In this document: positions 12,479 through 23,221 of the stretch, piece by piece
Layout of the letters: the number at the start of each line of letters is the position of its first letter
Numbering within the stretch: the first letter of the stretch is position 1
Assembly: GCA_029216955.1 (NCBI GenBank)
Contig: JANAVB010004000.1
Coordinates: 2,129,025-2,193,024, forward strand
Direction: 5' to 3'
Source: Iris pallida
Taxonomy: Eukaryota > Streptophyta > Magnoliopsida > Asparagales > Iridaceae
Length of the DNA stretch: 64,000 bases
Program-made: the position numbers and the translations under genes
The notes under the pieces: generated by a model
Database searches by the model: none
The model's input: only the letters and a program-made list of their open reading frames with translations
Told to the model about the DNA's origin: nothing

Positions 12479-13899
12479 CTACCTTTAAGTAGTAAACCCA
12501 TAGGTTGTAAGTAGATCTTCAAAAAGAAACTTAGAGTTAATGGTACTATAGAGAAATACAAGGCTAGATTATAGCCAAAGGTTTCACCCAGAAGAAAGGA
12601 TTAGATTATTTTGATACCTACTCACCTGTAGCTAGAATCACTTCTATTAGAACTCTTCTAGCCTTAGCTTCCATTCATGATATGCTGATCCATCAAATGG
12701 ATGTAAAGACATCATTTCTAAATGAAGATTTAGAAGAAGAAATATATATGGAGCAACCTGAAGGTTTTATTGCTAAAGGTCAAGAAAACAAGGTTTGTAG
12801 ATTAGTAAAATCTCTTTATGGCCTAAAACAAGCTCCCAAGCAATGGTACAACAAATTTGACAAAGTCATTATAGAATTTGGTTTTGTGCCAAATGAATAT
12901 GACAAATGTCTGTATTCTAAAAATACAAATGAAAGTTGTGTCATCTTATGCTTGTATGTTGATAATATCCTTATTCTAGGATCTTCACTGGAACTGATAA
13001 ATAACACTAAGAATTATCTATCTAATCAGTTTGATATGAAAGACCTAGGTGAAGCTAGCTTGATCCTATGAATACAAGTGTCCAAATGCAAAGAGGGCTA
13101 TACTTTATCCCTAGCACATTCAATTGAGAAAATGCTAAGGAAGTTTGATTATTTTGACAAAAACCCTGCCCTCACTCCTTATGACAGTAATGTTGTTCTC
13201 AAGAAGCATGAAGGATCTCCTATAGAACAACATAGATATTCACAGATGATAGGGTCCCTTATGTACATAACAAATAGGACCAGACCTGACATTACATTTG
13301 TCATTGGGAGACTAAGTAGATATACTAGTAACCCAAACCAATCACATTGGACTGCATTAGACAGAGTATTTAGATATCTTAAGGATACTATAGATTATAA
13401 ATTTTATTATACTAAACATCCTGATATCATAGAAGGTTACTTAGATGCAAATTAGGTAATTGATTCACATGATGTGAAATCCACAACTGGATATATTTTT
13501 ACCCTAGCAGGAGCTGCGATCTCCTGGGGATCATGTAAACAGAATATCATTGCCAGAAGTACAATGGAATCTGAGATGATAGCTTTAGACACTACCTGCA
13601 CAGAAGCCGAATGGCTTAGAAATTTTATTATGCATATACCTGTTTTTGTTCATCTTGTTCCTGCTATTTCTATAAACTGTGATAATAAATCTGTTATAGA
13701 ACTACTAAAGCATGATTCTGTGAATGCTAATATGAACATGCACCTACAGCTCTGCTTCAAGTCAATAAAGAGCCTATTGGACAAATATGTGGTTCTTGAC
13801 TATATAAAGTCAGAAAAGAACCTTGCAGACCACTTGACGAAGGGTCTGTCTAGAATATTGATCCTAGAATCATCGAGGGTGATGGGGTTAAGCCCATAG
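12479..13899 (+). pseudogene. Copia A reverse transcriptase and RNase H, YVDD changed to YVDN
   Basis: The RT start (PIGCK-IFKKKL at about 12490) is interrupted by stops. The palm block MDVKTSFLN is at 12700, with SLYGLKQAPKQWY after it. The active site is at 12955-12966 and reads YVDN instead of YVDD (GAT to AAT at 12964), which removes a metal-binding aspartate. In-frame stops follow at 13069 (TGA) and 13453 (TAG, at the YLDAN-W position of RNase H). RNase H continues with STTGY and the STMESEMIA block, ending at 13899. Confidence 0.9.
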
Positions 13900-14518
13900 T
13901 TTAGTCACCAGTAGTGGCAACCCAATAAAGTTTGACTGGAGATCCCAAGAAGCCGGTTCAATGGGTAGAAACAAGCTGGACTAGGTGACTATTATGGAAC
14001 ACTAACCTTGAGATTAAATTCTCTTAAAATAAAGCCCAAGAGGCTGTACATGTGTACATTGATATCCCATCCCTATGGTGACAATGTTCCTTGTGTGATA
14101 TGGATAGGGCGAGTTTAAACTCTTAATAAGTCCAAGCATGATATGCATGATTGATTCCTATTACCAACCCTCGAGGACTTACCTATATGAGAGGTCGTGA
14201 AGGCCGCGACTATAGGACAGAGCAATCCTAGACAACTCTCATGAATGTGTAAAAGTGCACATGGCCAATCAAACACGCCACCCGATAGACCCAAGTACCT
14301 CTAGCGTACTATGTGTGCTATTCTCCGAGTCTGATTCAAGAAGACTGATTCAAGGCATAGTCCATCAAGCTCTTCTTCAGACAAAGACAATAGTCACTAC
14401 GTGAGATTCAATGTTGTAGTCCATCTCATTTATGCATAGTATACAACTGCCCAGAAATTCTCTTATTCCTTCCTTTATTTTTCTTTTCCTTCATTACTTT
14501 GGAACTTGATCTTTTTTT
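13900..14518 (+). other. Copia A 3' non-coding region
   Basis: Lies between the RNase H end and the polypurine tract. No open frame of note. It becomes pyrimidine-rich just before the G tract. Confidence 0.6.
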
Positions 14519-14540
14519 GGGGGGGGGGGGGGGGGGGGAT
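14519..14540 (+). promoter_or_regulatory. Polypurine tract of Copia A with 20 consecutive G
   Basis: Twenty Gs (14519-14538) then AT, directly before the 3' LTR start TGTTAGC. This is the position where plus-strand DNA priming occurs. Such a long pure G run is unusual for a polypurine tract and may reflect expansion or basecalling error. Confidence 0.85.
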
Positions 14541-15335
14541 TGTTAGCTGCTTTTGCTTTTGAGCAAAATCTCAAGTCCCATTCCTCCTTTAGTCCCACAT
14601 TGGATTTGCATATGGACTTATGTGTGCTTACATTGCTTTACTCTCTTGTGCTTCTTTGAAGTCATGTGTGGGAGACCCATGGGCCACATGCGCGCGCCGC
14701 CGTCGCCCCCCGGCCCGGTTCGATTCGGCGCGCGTAACGGGTGCGGGTACGTGCCTACATCTGCGGGCGCCGAATGCCGATTCGATTTCCTCTTCGAGTT
14801 CGGACTGAGACCCAAAATTTTTTTTGCTCTTCATTGATTTTCTGACCGTTACTATTCATTTAATTTTCGTAACGTTTGGACTGTCCCGGTTCAATGAACC
14901 ACATGTTTTATGTGCTGTAAACATTTTTGTAACGTTCATTTTTAATTGCCTTCAATCTCCATTACACCATAACTGTTGGAGAAAGCCTGTATATTGAGGC
15001 ATATCCCAATACTTCCTTGGACACTGAAAATTCCTACAGAATACTCCCTTTCTCTCGATTTCGAATTCTTCTCGCTCCGAAACTCTGTTGCTCTTCGTTT
15101 GTTGCTCTGGACAGAGCTAAGTCGGTGGTCACTCGCTCTACGTCGTGTGCGGCAAGGAGATTCCGGTGGAGCAGGAATTTTGTCACTAAGAGCGTTCGGA
15201 AACGGTCTGCACATAGACCCGGACTAACTCTTAGGGCAGTGCTTCGTGCGCGACTTCCCTGGAGGCCGGTAACATTTACATACTTTTATTTTGTTTGCAG
15301 ATTTTTAACCGAAGAATATTGAAGAAATTCCAACA
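14541..15335 (+). repeat. 3' LTR of Copia A
   Basis: 795 bp, TGTTAGCTGC to CCAACA, aligning along its length with 8207-9004 with about 50 substitutions by eye and a small indel in the CpG-rich block. Confidence 0.92.
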
Positions 15336-15340
15336 TATTT
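15336..15340. repeat. Target-site duplication TATTT, right copy (Copia A)
   Basis: Matches 8202-8206 exactly. Confidence 0.9.
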
Positions 15341-15503
15341 CAGCATATTCGGGTAGTAACTAGTATTGGGGTTAGTCCATTAATGACCATTCACACTATT
15401 CTATTTAGGATCAAACCCCGTATGTGTATTTCAATATTTGGTTCATCATTTACTCAGTTGTAAACGTATGGTGTGTTAGTCCAAGTGGTAAGTGTGGTGA
15501 GGG
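15341..15503. other. Unassigned spacer between Copia A and hAT-type MITE
   Basis: Older flanking DNA. No feature seen. Confidence 0.5.
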
Positions 15504-15511
15504 TTTTAGAG

Positions 15512-15621
15512 TAGGGGTGAGCATTATTCGGTTTTGAACCGAAAACCGAACCGAATAAGAGATTCGGGTCGGTTTTTAAAAAAATTGGTTCGGTTTCGGT
15601 TTTTGGTTTCGGTTTCGGTTT

Positions 15622-15689
<68 letters not shown>

Positions 15690-15933
15690 TATATACTATA
15701 GGTATATAATAAATATATCTAGGTATATTTAGTTATTATATATATTAACAAAAAAAACACAAAAAACCCAAAAATCGAATAAACCGAAAATCGAACCGAT
15801 TTAATTCGGTTCGGTTCGGTTCGGTTATTGACCAATTCGGTTCGGTTTCGGTTTTGCTTATTCGGTTTCGGTGCAATTCGATTTTCGGTTATTCGGTTCG
15901 GTTGGAACCGAATAAACCGAATACTCACCCCTA
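15512..15933. mobile_element. hAT-type MITE with 8-bp TSD
   Basis: 422 bp. The ends are TAGGGGTGAGCATT and AATACTCACCCCTA, inverted with one mismatch. The 8-bp duplication TTTTAGAG occurs at 15504-15511 and 15934-15941. An 8-bp TSD and this terminal motif are typical of non-autonomous hAT elements. The interior is GGTTCGGTTT-type repeats in opposing orientation around a TA microsatellite (15621-15687), so the whole could fold as a hairpin. It has no transposase. Confidence 0.88.
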
Positions 15934-15941
15934 TTTTAGAG

Positions 15942-16328
15942 ATGAACAAGGATCAAAATCCGTAATCAACGATTGTTTTTATCACCATTTCTTAGAATTA
16001 TGCCTTTGGAGCTAGGTCCCGAATGTTCGACACTTGGAATACAGAGAAGACAAACCCTAGAAGTCCAGCTTCGCGGTTCACGCAAGCTTGTAAAACAAGC
16101 ATGCTTAGTCCTGCTTCGTACGGTTAGCATCAGCCCCACTTCAAAAAGGGTTAGCATCACAACACGTCCCGCTATACGACAGCTCCGCATCGAGGTAGTT
16201 TCGCTAAAGGCATAGCTCCGTTGCATGACTCTGCGACGCGGCTATCTAGCACCGTACGACACAACGTCGTCGCACAGATGCAGTTACAGATTGTTTGACC
16301 TATTCCCACTCTGCTGACTAGAGATTTA
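15942..16328. other. Unassigned spacer between two MITEs
   Basis: GC-moderate sequence with overlapping open frames on both strands (about 80 codons) that match nothing I recognise. Nothing can be supported here. Confidence 0.4.
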
Positions 16329-17624
16329 GAGTGCGATTGGTACTCGGTATTTTTTTTTATTTCCGAAAAAATTTAAGATGAAAATCTATTATCACATTTG
16401 TTTGGCTTATAAAAAATTTATTTTCGGGAATTATAAATACCCGGGTAAATAGTTTACCCACAAAACATGAAAATTCTATTCCTTGAGAATAGGTGGATAT
16501 TTTTTTTTGTCCGGGCAAAAAAATATTGTCTAATTTTTTCCTTCTTTTTTGATCAATTTTGATTAGTTTTGAACATTTTTTTCTTTTTTTTTGTCGTTTT
16601 TATCGCTTTTTTTGTCGTTTTTATCAAAATTTTTGTCGTTTTAAGCGAATTTTTGTAGTTTTTACCCATTTTTTGTCTTTTTTGGTCACTTTTTGATTAT
16701 TTTTTGTCGTTTTTATCGTTTTTTGTCATTTTTTGTCCTTTTTAACATTTTTTTTGTCGTTTTAAGCGATTTTTTGTCGTTTTTACCCAATTTTTGTCTT
16801 TTTTGTCACTTTTTGATAATTTTTTGTCGTTTTAACCCAATTTTTGTCCTTTTTGTTGCTTTTTTGTCGTTTTAAGTGATTTTTTGTCGTTTTTGTAGCT
16901 TTTTTGTTGTTTTTACCGATTTTTAGTCATTTTTGTCGCTTTTTGGTCATTTTTACTGATTTTATGACATTTTTTGTCATTTTTGTCGTTTTTGTCGCTT
17001 TTATCGATTTTTTGTCGTTTTTACCGGTTTTTGGTTATTTTTTTTCGTTTTAACCGATTTTGTCCTTTTTTGTCGATTATTTTTCGTTTTTGTCGTTTTT
17101 TGGTTATTTTTATCGTTTTAACCGATTTTTTTGTTGTTTTAACCTTTTTTTTGTCGTTTTTAACCAATTTTTAGTCATTTTTTGTCGTTTAAACCGATTT
17201 TTTGTTGTTTTTTGTCGTTTTTGCCGCATTTTTATTTTTTTGTCATTTTTACCGATTTTATGTCATTTTTGGCGTTTTTACCCTTTTTTTGTTATTTTTT
17301 GTCGTTTATACATTTTTTTCCGCTTTTTGGTCATTTTTTGGCGTTTTAACCGATTTTATGTCGTTTTTTATCGTTTTTGTCGTTTTTTTTTATTTTGTCG
17401 TTTTTACCATTTTTTCGTTTTTACCGATTTTTTGTCGTTTTTACTGGTTTTTTTTATATTTGTTCATTTTTTTTCGTTATTATTATTTTTATTTTTTTCC
17501 CGGGAATGTTTATATTGTCACCAAAATGGGAATGTAATTTTTCAGGGAATTTAATTCCTTGGAATTTGATTCCCGGGAATATAGAATTTTCGGCTATATA
17601 GTATTCCGCATACCAAACGTCCCC
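16329..17624. mobile_element. Probable Tourist-like (PIF/Harbinger) MITE filled by a minisatellite
   Basis: The left end GAGTGCGATTGGTA and the reverse complement of the right end, GGGGACGTTTGGTA, match at 10 of 14 positions. Both are flanked by TTA (16326-16328 and 17625-17627), the typical PIF/Harbinger target duplication. Sub-terminal blocks on both sides carry CCCGGG and GGAAT-type words. The interior is the T-rich minisatellite listed next. The ends are imperfect, so the class is probable rather than certain. Confidence 0.55.
16540..17490. repeat. Degenerate T-rich minisatellite (TTTTTGTCGTTTTTA-like)
   Basis: About 950 bp of short degenerate units built from TTTTTGTCG and TTTTTACCGA. 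The strand asymmetry is extreme (T-rich on plus). The Phe/Leu-rich frames across it are composition artefacts. Confidence 0.9.
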
Positions 17625-17631
17625 TTAGGGT

Positions 17632-17636
17632 ATAAC
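17632..17636. repeat. Target-site duplication ATAAC, left copy (Copia B)
   Basis: Identical to 35408-35412 on the far side of the element. Confidence 0.92.
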
Positions 17637-18444
17637 TGATGGAAAAGAAGCGCGGAAACCTTTCCCCAAATCGGAGAGTACCTGCGAGAGGACCGAGCAA
17701 TACAACGCACGAACCCAAAAACAACCACACAAAACAATCCACGCAGACACAGAATTTTTTACGTGGAAAACCCTTGCGGGAAAAACAACGGGACGATCAG
17801 AGTCCAACCCTGAGAAGCCTCCACTAATGGAATAGAAGAATTACACCCTCTACAAACTCCTCCCGATCCAAATCGGATCCTCACAACACTTGAAAGCAAG
17901 AGCAATGATTACAAGGCTACGAAGAACAAGAACGACGAGTAGAGATTACCCGAATCCGATTCTCCTTCGAAAAACACCTTCGATCCTCCGTCTTCTCTCC
18001 CAAAGTTGTAATGGCACTCTTGCCTCTTTCCTCTCTCTTGTCGATTGTGTGCTACAATTGTGTTACCTATGATTAGGGTTTGGAAATCCCAACTTAACTC
18101 CCTAATCCCGCAACAAACCTGGACCGTTTGATTAGATCCAATGGTGAAAATTCACCCCAGATTTCCGCTCAGCCCCGACGACACAGAGTTCGGCCAAAAC
18201 TCTGTGTCGGGCAACCAGAACAAACCAGCAACATTCTGGAACAGCCAGACCGAGTTCGGCCAGAACTCGACCTGGGACCGAGTTCGGCCAGAACTCGGTG
18301 GCTCCAGTCCAGAACCCCCCTCTTGCTAGCAGCAGCAACAACAACTTCTCGTTGCCTACTTTCCGAGCTTCTTCGACATCGAACGACGCTCGTCGCACTC
18401 CGGGATCTTCTCCACATAGGTTGGGAACCCCACCCACTCCAACA
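17637..18444 (-). repeat. 3' LTR of Copia B
   Basis: 808 bp. On the minus strand it begins TGTTGGAGTGGG and ends TTCCATCA. U3 carries three GAGTTCGGCC-type palindromes at about 18185-18300. Confidence 0.93.
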
Positions 18445-18461
18445 AATCTCCCTCTTCACAA
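18445..18461 (-). promoter_or_regulatory. Polypurine tract of Copia B
   Basis: On the minus strand GTGAAGAGGGAGATT lies directly before the LTR start, immediately after the pol stop codon. Confidence 0.8.
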
Positions 18462-19515
18462 CTATGGGGAGGATATCGTCATCCCGACGATCTGCCTGCA
18501 GTACTCAAACTTTCTCCTTGGTAGAATCTTCGTGAACATATCAGCACCGTTGTCATCTGTATGAACCTTCTCAAGCTCCGCGTCCTTCTTCTCAACCACA
18601 TCCTGATATCCAATGATACCGAGTCTCGATGTGTTTGGACCGGCTATGAAACGTCTGATTCTTCACAAGGTGAATAGCACTCTGACTGTCGCAAAGCAAA
18701 GTATACTGCTCTTGCTTCAGTCCCATTTCCTGCAGCAGCTTCTTCATCCACAACAACTCCTTGCAAGCCTCCGTCGCCGCAATGTACTCTGCCTCTGTCG
18801 TCGACAAGGTAACACACTTCTGCAACCGCGACTGCCACGACACCGCTCCTCCCGCAAACATCATCATGTAGCCTGAAGTCGATCGCCACGTGTCTACATC
18901 TCCAGCCATATCAGCGTCGGTATACCCAACCAGCTTCGGCTCGTCACCACCAAAGGAAAGTCTCCAACCAGCAGTGCCCTGAAGATATCGTAGAATCCAC
19001 TTGACCACTCTCCAATGTACCCTACCAGGATTTGAAAGATACCTGCTAACCGTACCAACTGCATGAGCAATATCTGGCCTCGTACACACCATGACATACA
19101 TTAGACTTCCCACAGCTGAGGCATATGGAACCCGCTCCATATCTTCCTTTTCGTCCTCGGTAGATGGACACTGCTCCTCAGTGAGCTTAAAGTGAGCCGC
19201 AAGGGGATAACTCACTTTCTTGGACCCGTCCATCCCGAAACACTGAAGTACCCGGTGAATGTACTTCTTTTGGGACAAATGTAGCAACTTGGACACTCTC
19301 TCTCGGCTGATCTCCATCCCAAGAATAGTCTTTGCTGCGCCCAAATCCTTCATAGAGAAGGCCGCGCCCAGTTGGCGCTTCAGCTCCGCTATCCTAGTGG
19401 CATTCCAACCCACTAATAGCATATCATCAACATATAGCAATAAAATAATGAAATCATCCTCGGCAAAATACCTCACAAATGCACAATGGTCCGACGTCGT
19501 CCGTGCATAACCATG
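18462..19515 (-). pseudogene. Copia B reverse transcriptase (C-terminal part) and RNase H
   Basis: The open frame 19476-18592 contains the intact catalytic YVDD (codons about 19434-19423), FSMKDLG, the SLMYVM and TRPDIAHAVG blocks, the RNase H start YTDADMAGD, STSGY, STTEAEYIA and the CDSQSAI block. A frameshift near 18600 takes it out of frame. The natural C-terminus (KKDAELEKVHTDDNGADMF, then a stop at 18462) is still readable in another frame. The N-terminal side ends abruptly at the Gypsy LTR at 19521, and the missing RT part lies at 31266-31880. Confidence 0.93.
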
Positions 19516-19520
19516 CTCCC
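19516..19520. repeat. Target-site duplication of nested Gypsy, left copy (CTCCC)
   Basis: The right copy at 31266-31270 is CTCTC, one mismatch. Excising the Gypsy and one copy would put the two halves of Copia B RT back in the same frame. Confidence 0.85.
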
Positions 19521-22500
19521 TGTCATAGCCATGATATTTTATATATATATATATATTAATGGTATATTTATTTAATTATTTATCTTTCAAAATTATCCCC
19601 AAAAGAATTTAATTATCAAAAAAAAAAAATATTTTTTTTCCCATGGCCCTTATGCAAATGCCAAATTTGCATTTTTGCACAAAGGGTTATGTGTCTACCA
19701 TGCATGGGAGACTTGCCATTTGGCATCCTCTCCCCATGACATAGCATTAAGGGCATTTGGGTCACAATGCCTAATTAAAACCTATTCTTTATATTAGAGA
19801 GAGAGTAAGAATGAAAACCATTCTTCCTCTCATTTTATCCAGGTACATTCATCCCTCTTCTCCTTCCTTTCCTTCTTCTCCTTCTTCCCCTTTCTCCTCT
19901 TCTTATTACTCCTGCTACTGCTATTACTGTTCCTGCCGCTGTTGTTACTGCTATTGCTATTTCTGCTGCTGCTGCCGCTGCGGGCGCGCGTAGCCGCCGA
20001 CCGCCGACCGCCGGCCGCCGGCGCCACGGCTGGCCGGCCAGCACACCCCCCTTCTTCTTCTTCTTCTTCTCCCCCTCCTTCTCCTCTACATTCTCCCATT
20101 TTCCTCCTCTTCCTTTTCAATTTGTTCCAAAATAATTCCTAGGTTACTTGGTTAACCCAAATTCAAATTTTGCCGAGGTTTCTGAATTGGGTTTTGGGGA
20201 GATTCTCTAAGGAACACAACTAGAAGCAAGGCTCAAGCAAGGCAAGCCCTCACCCCTTCCTCCTCTTGAAAAACCTCAATTAGTATAATTTCTGTATTCT
20301 TTATTTTGTTTATATATGAATTTCTGAAATTTTGGAAAATTCATCCAAACTTGGGGTATTACTAAAATGAGTGTTGAAAGTCAATTGATAGAAATACTCA
20401 TGAATGTGTAAAATCATATACGTGGAAATTGGACACATAAATTTGTTATGGATATATATTTTAGGGAGAAGTTTAATCATAAAACTTGATATATGTATGT
20501 ACACACATAGATGTATATGTATGTATGTGTGCCAATACCTTCATGTTAGTATAATTATATCCAACATGCATGTAGAAGGTTATGCATATAATAATATATA
20601 TATATATATGCACCTACCTAAAAGTCCTTGTACAAAAATATATATACAATATATCTTTGATAAACCTTTTCATGTATATGAAAACTTGTCTATTTATCAA
20701 TTTATTTTTTTTATTTTGATTCTGTCCAGATTTTTTTATATAGCTAAAATGGCTCTTAATGTCATGAAATTACAATAAGGATGACTATTTATGGATATCA
20801 AGGTACTATGGTAGCTATATTCACTTTTCAAGTGTAAATTGATATATTCTTTGCATCCTTGAGAAGCTAAATGTGATTATTAGCAAGTAATGATGTTTTG
20901 ACTACCTCCTATTCTAATAATTATGTTCCTACGAATTGAATTGCACTTGCAACCCAAGAATCAGATGCATGCGTGTTTGCTAAGGTAAGAAAGTTTTCAT
21001 TTTTTTTTTCTTTTTGCATAACTTTATTAATGCGTGGTCCGGTGTTGAGTTGTTCCACCGAAGGGGTCGGCGTACCCAATATATATATGTTTTCCTTATA
21101 TTTGTTGTTTCTGGAAATATTTTCGGGTCAGCAAATACAAAGGAGACTCTGCCGAAATTTTTAAGAATTTCCAGAGTGAGCCTCTTTTGTGGAAAACCGG
21201 GTCCTTTAGGATTTTGACATTAAAGTCTAGTTCCTAAAACCATCCAACTCCGATCTACATCTTCGGAGGGATTCTTGGAAATCATTGTCCATATTGATAT
21301 TTTGGGACTTCCTTATTCCGACTCTTTCTTGGACCATATTAATCTTGGAAAAGCAAATTGTAAATTAGATGCGACTTGACTTCTAGGACTCCCGTCTTGG
21401 GGATAGTCCTATGATAATTGGAGTCTAGATTAGGTTGCATGGGGTTTTGGGAGAGAAACCTGGATCACACCCGGCTGACTTCTTTGCAATATGATTTTAC
21501 ACTTTTCGTACTGATCAGTCCCTGTTACGGTGTTCGTGCGGCCGCGCGATCTTCACCGGGGTGAGGCTTAGCTCACCTTCTTGTTTTGCAATGGGGCATC
21601 TATGCCCTGAGTTTCAGCTCAGATTACCCATTTGCATCTATCACGTGTTTTGCAATGGGGCATCTATGCCCTGAGTTTCAGCTCAGATTACCCATTTGCA
21701 TTAAATTCATTAGGCATCTATGCCCTGAGTTTCAGCTCAGACTACTAATGAATGGGTTCGATATTCTTGGAAAAGTTCAAGTCATACGAACTTCCTTTTA
21801 TAGCTCATGATTCGATGATTCGAGCCAGAGGATTCAGAACTAACTCATGATGCTATCCTGGTTTAATCACATCAATATGTGATAGTACAGACGGCTGGAG
21901 AATCTAAGCACCACCCGTTTTGTGCGAGCCTGATCCCGGGCCAATGGGATTATTGTAGAGATGCTAGGCGTGGGTGTGTGATCCAGAGAGTTTCTCTAAA
22001 TTGCATTTAGATCTAGAAAGATTGTTTTTGTGTCCTTGTGACATTAATGTGAGAACGATTCGCTTCTTGATTAGTATTACATGTATGGACTTTAAAATGA
22101 TCAAGTTTACTCCATTTTGTATTTTACCTGCCTTATCATTCCACCTTCATAACTTGCTCCTTTGACCGAGGGCTTGCTCATCGTATTGACGACCTAGTTC
22201 TGTTCACTAGGGACTGAAGCAGATCAGGATGAAGGCCAGGCATACACTGAGGCAGAACTTTATGAATAATGTAGGACTGAGGGTTGTAGCTTTATTCTGG
22301 GAACCGCATAGCTATGTGACTTATGTATTTGAAGAAACATGAATGCAATATGTAAGTTATGTATTTTGAAGAACAATGAATCCAAAATGTATATATGTGT
22401 TTGATGATGAGACTTGAATTATGTTGTAACATTTTGGGATAAATGAATGTTATGCTCTTTTGTGGAAAAATTGTATTATTTCCTTAACTCTATGCCTATC

Positions 22501-22614
22501 TAGGACCTTACAGGCGACAATCGCGGGATGCAATTGGGTTCATGTTGTATGGTCGCGTAGCCTGGGGATGTTGTACGTACTCGGTTCGCCGTATTCTGGG
22601 AGCGGGGCGTGACA
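19521..22614 (+). repeat. 5' LTR of nested Gypsy
   Basis: 3094 bp, TGTCATAGCC to GCGTGACA. A TATA-like TTTATATTA lies at 19789-19797, followed by a CT-rich transcript leader and a very CpG-rich block at about 19970-20045. A tandem set of hairpin repeats lies at 21583-21745. The short frames here recur in the other LTR and are not genes. Confidence 0.95.
21583..21745 (+). repeat. Tandem hairpin repeats in Gypsy 5' LTR
   Basis: Two 64-bp units plus a partial third share GCATCTATGCCCTGAG, then TTTCAG and CTCAG. CTGAG and CTCAG can pair around a short loop in each unit. The same set occurs in the 3' LTR at about 30234-30397. Confidence 0.9.
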
Positions 22615-22891
22615 CGTCTTTTGGTTGGTGGCCCATGCAGGTCCACCCTTTAAGGGTAGTGTATAGGTTAAGGAGATGGTATAGGTGGATATCGAATATT
22701 ATCTTAAGGATTTACTTGGACTTCCCTAGGATAGGAATAGATGACAATTGAAGGTTGAACAAAAAAAAAAAATCTACTAAGGTTTGGGGATATGAATCTT
22801 GATCAAAATTTATTTAGAATTTGATGATTTTATTATGGTGATCATTTTATGTCATGGAGTTCTCATTCGAGGAAATTTTCGGATATAGGTA

Positions 22892-23221
22892 ATGGCCCAA
22901 TTCCTGCCGAGCATCTATTGGGACGGGAGCCACCGGACTCATTACGGATACGAGCAGTTTGCTCGGGAGGCTTGGAAGGTGTCGTCCGACGAAGACCTTC
23001 CGGTGAACAGTGTATTTTTCGAGCGCCTACACCCCAGAATCCGTGATGTGGAAGATGGAGCGGAAGTATATTGGAAAAAGGAACTACGACTTAGGTTCTT
23101 CCTTGCGAAGGACGGTCCATCTCCATTTACTCATGGATATGAAGGGACCATTGAGGAATGGGTAGAGGCCAATCCTTATGATAGGATCCGCGAGATCACC
23201 TACATAAAGCTGAGATGGTGA
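22892..23221 (+). CDS. Unrecognised 109-codon ORF between Gypsy 5' LTR and gag
   Basis: A small charged protein, rich in Glu, Arg and aromatic residues (for example FFERLHPRIRDVEDGAEVYW), with no membrane segment or known motif that I can see. It lies about 280 bp after the LTR and 350 bp before gag. The complexity of the sequence suggests real coding history, unlike the low-complexity frames in the LTR. It is not a usual Tekay gene. It may be an upstream ORF specific to this family or a captured fragment, with later gag expression by splicing (an AG just before the gag ATG would fit). Function unknown. Confidence 0.4.
   Translation: MAQFLPSIYWDGSHRTHYGYEQFAREAWKVSSDEDLPVNSVFFERLHPRIRDVEDGAEVYWKKELRLRFFLAKDGPSPFTHGYEGTIEEWVEANPYDRIREITYIKLRW

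Larger units (their letters stand above)
8207..15335 (+). mobile_element. Copia element A, complete with LTRs and TSD, inactive
   Basis: This is a 7129-bp Ty1/Copia retrotransposon: LTRs at 8207-9004 and 14541-15335, flanked by the 5-bp duplication TATTT (8202-8206 and 15336-15340). The pol order is protease, integrase, reverse transcriptase, RNase H, which defines Copia. By eye the LTRs differ at about 50 positions (about 6%), the oldest of the three datable elements here. Several frameshifts and stops, a lost integrase aspartate and a changed RT active site make it non-functional. No recognisable gag or tRNA-iMet primer site follows the 5' LTR. Confidence 0.93.

Noticed and set aside
15719..15949. 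Asn/Arg/Glu-rich protein on the minus strand
   Set aside because: Translation of GGTTCGG repeats within the hAT MITE.
16693..17601. Phe/Leu/Ser-rich membrane proteins up to 164 residues
   Set aside because: Composition artefact of the T-rich minisatellite; several frames are open at once.
19811..20142. Ser/Pro/Ala-rich proteins in the Gypsy LTR (also 28466-28810)
   Set aside because: They lie in the CT-rich and CpG-rich leader of both LTRs, overlap on both strands and lack conserved motifs.
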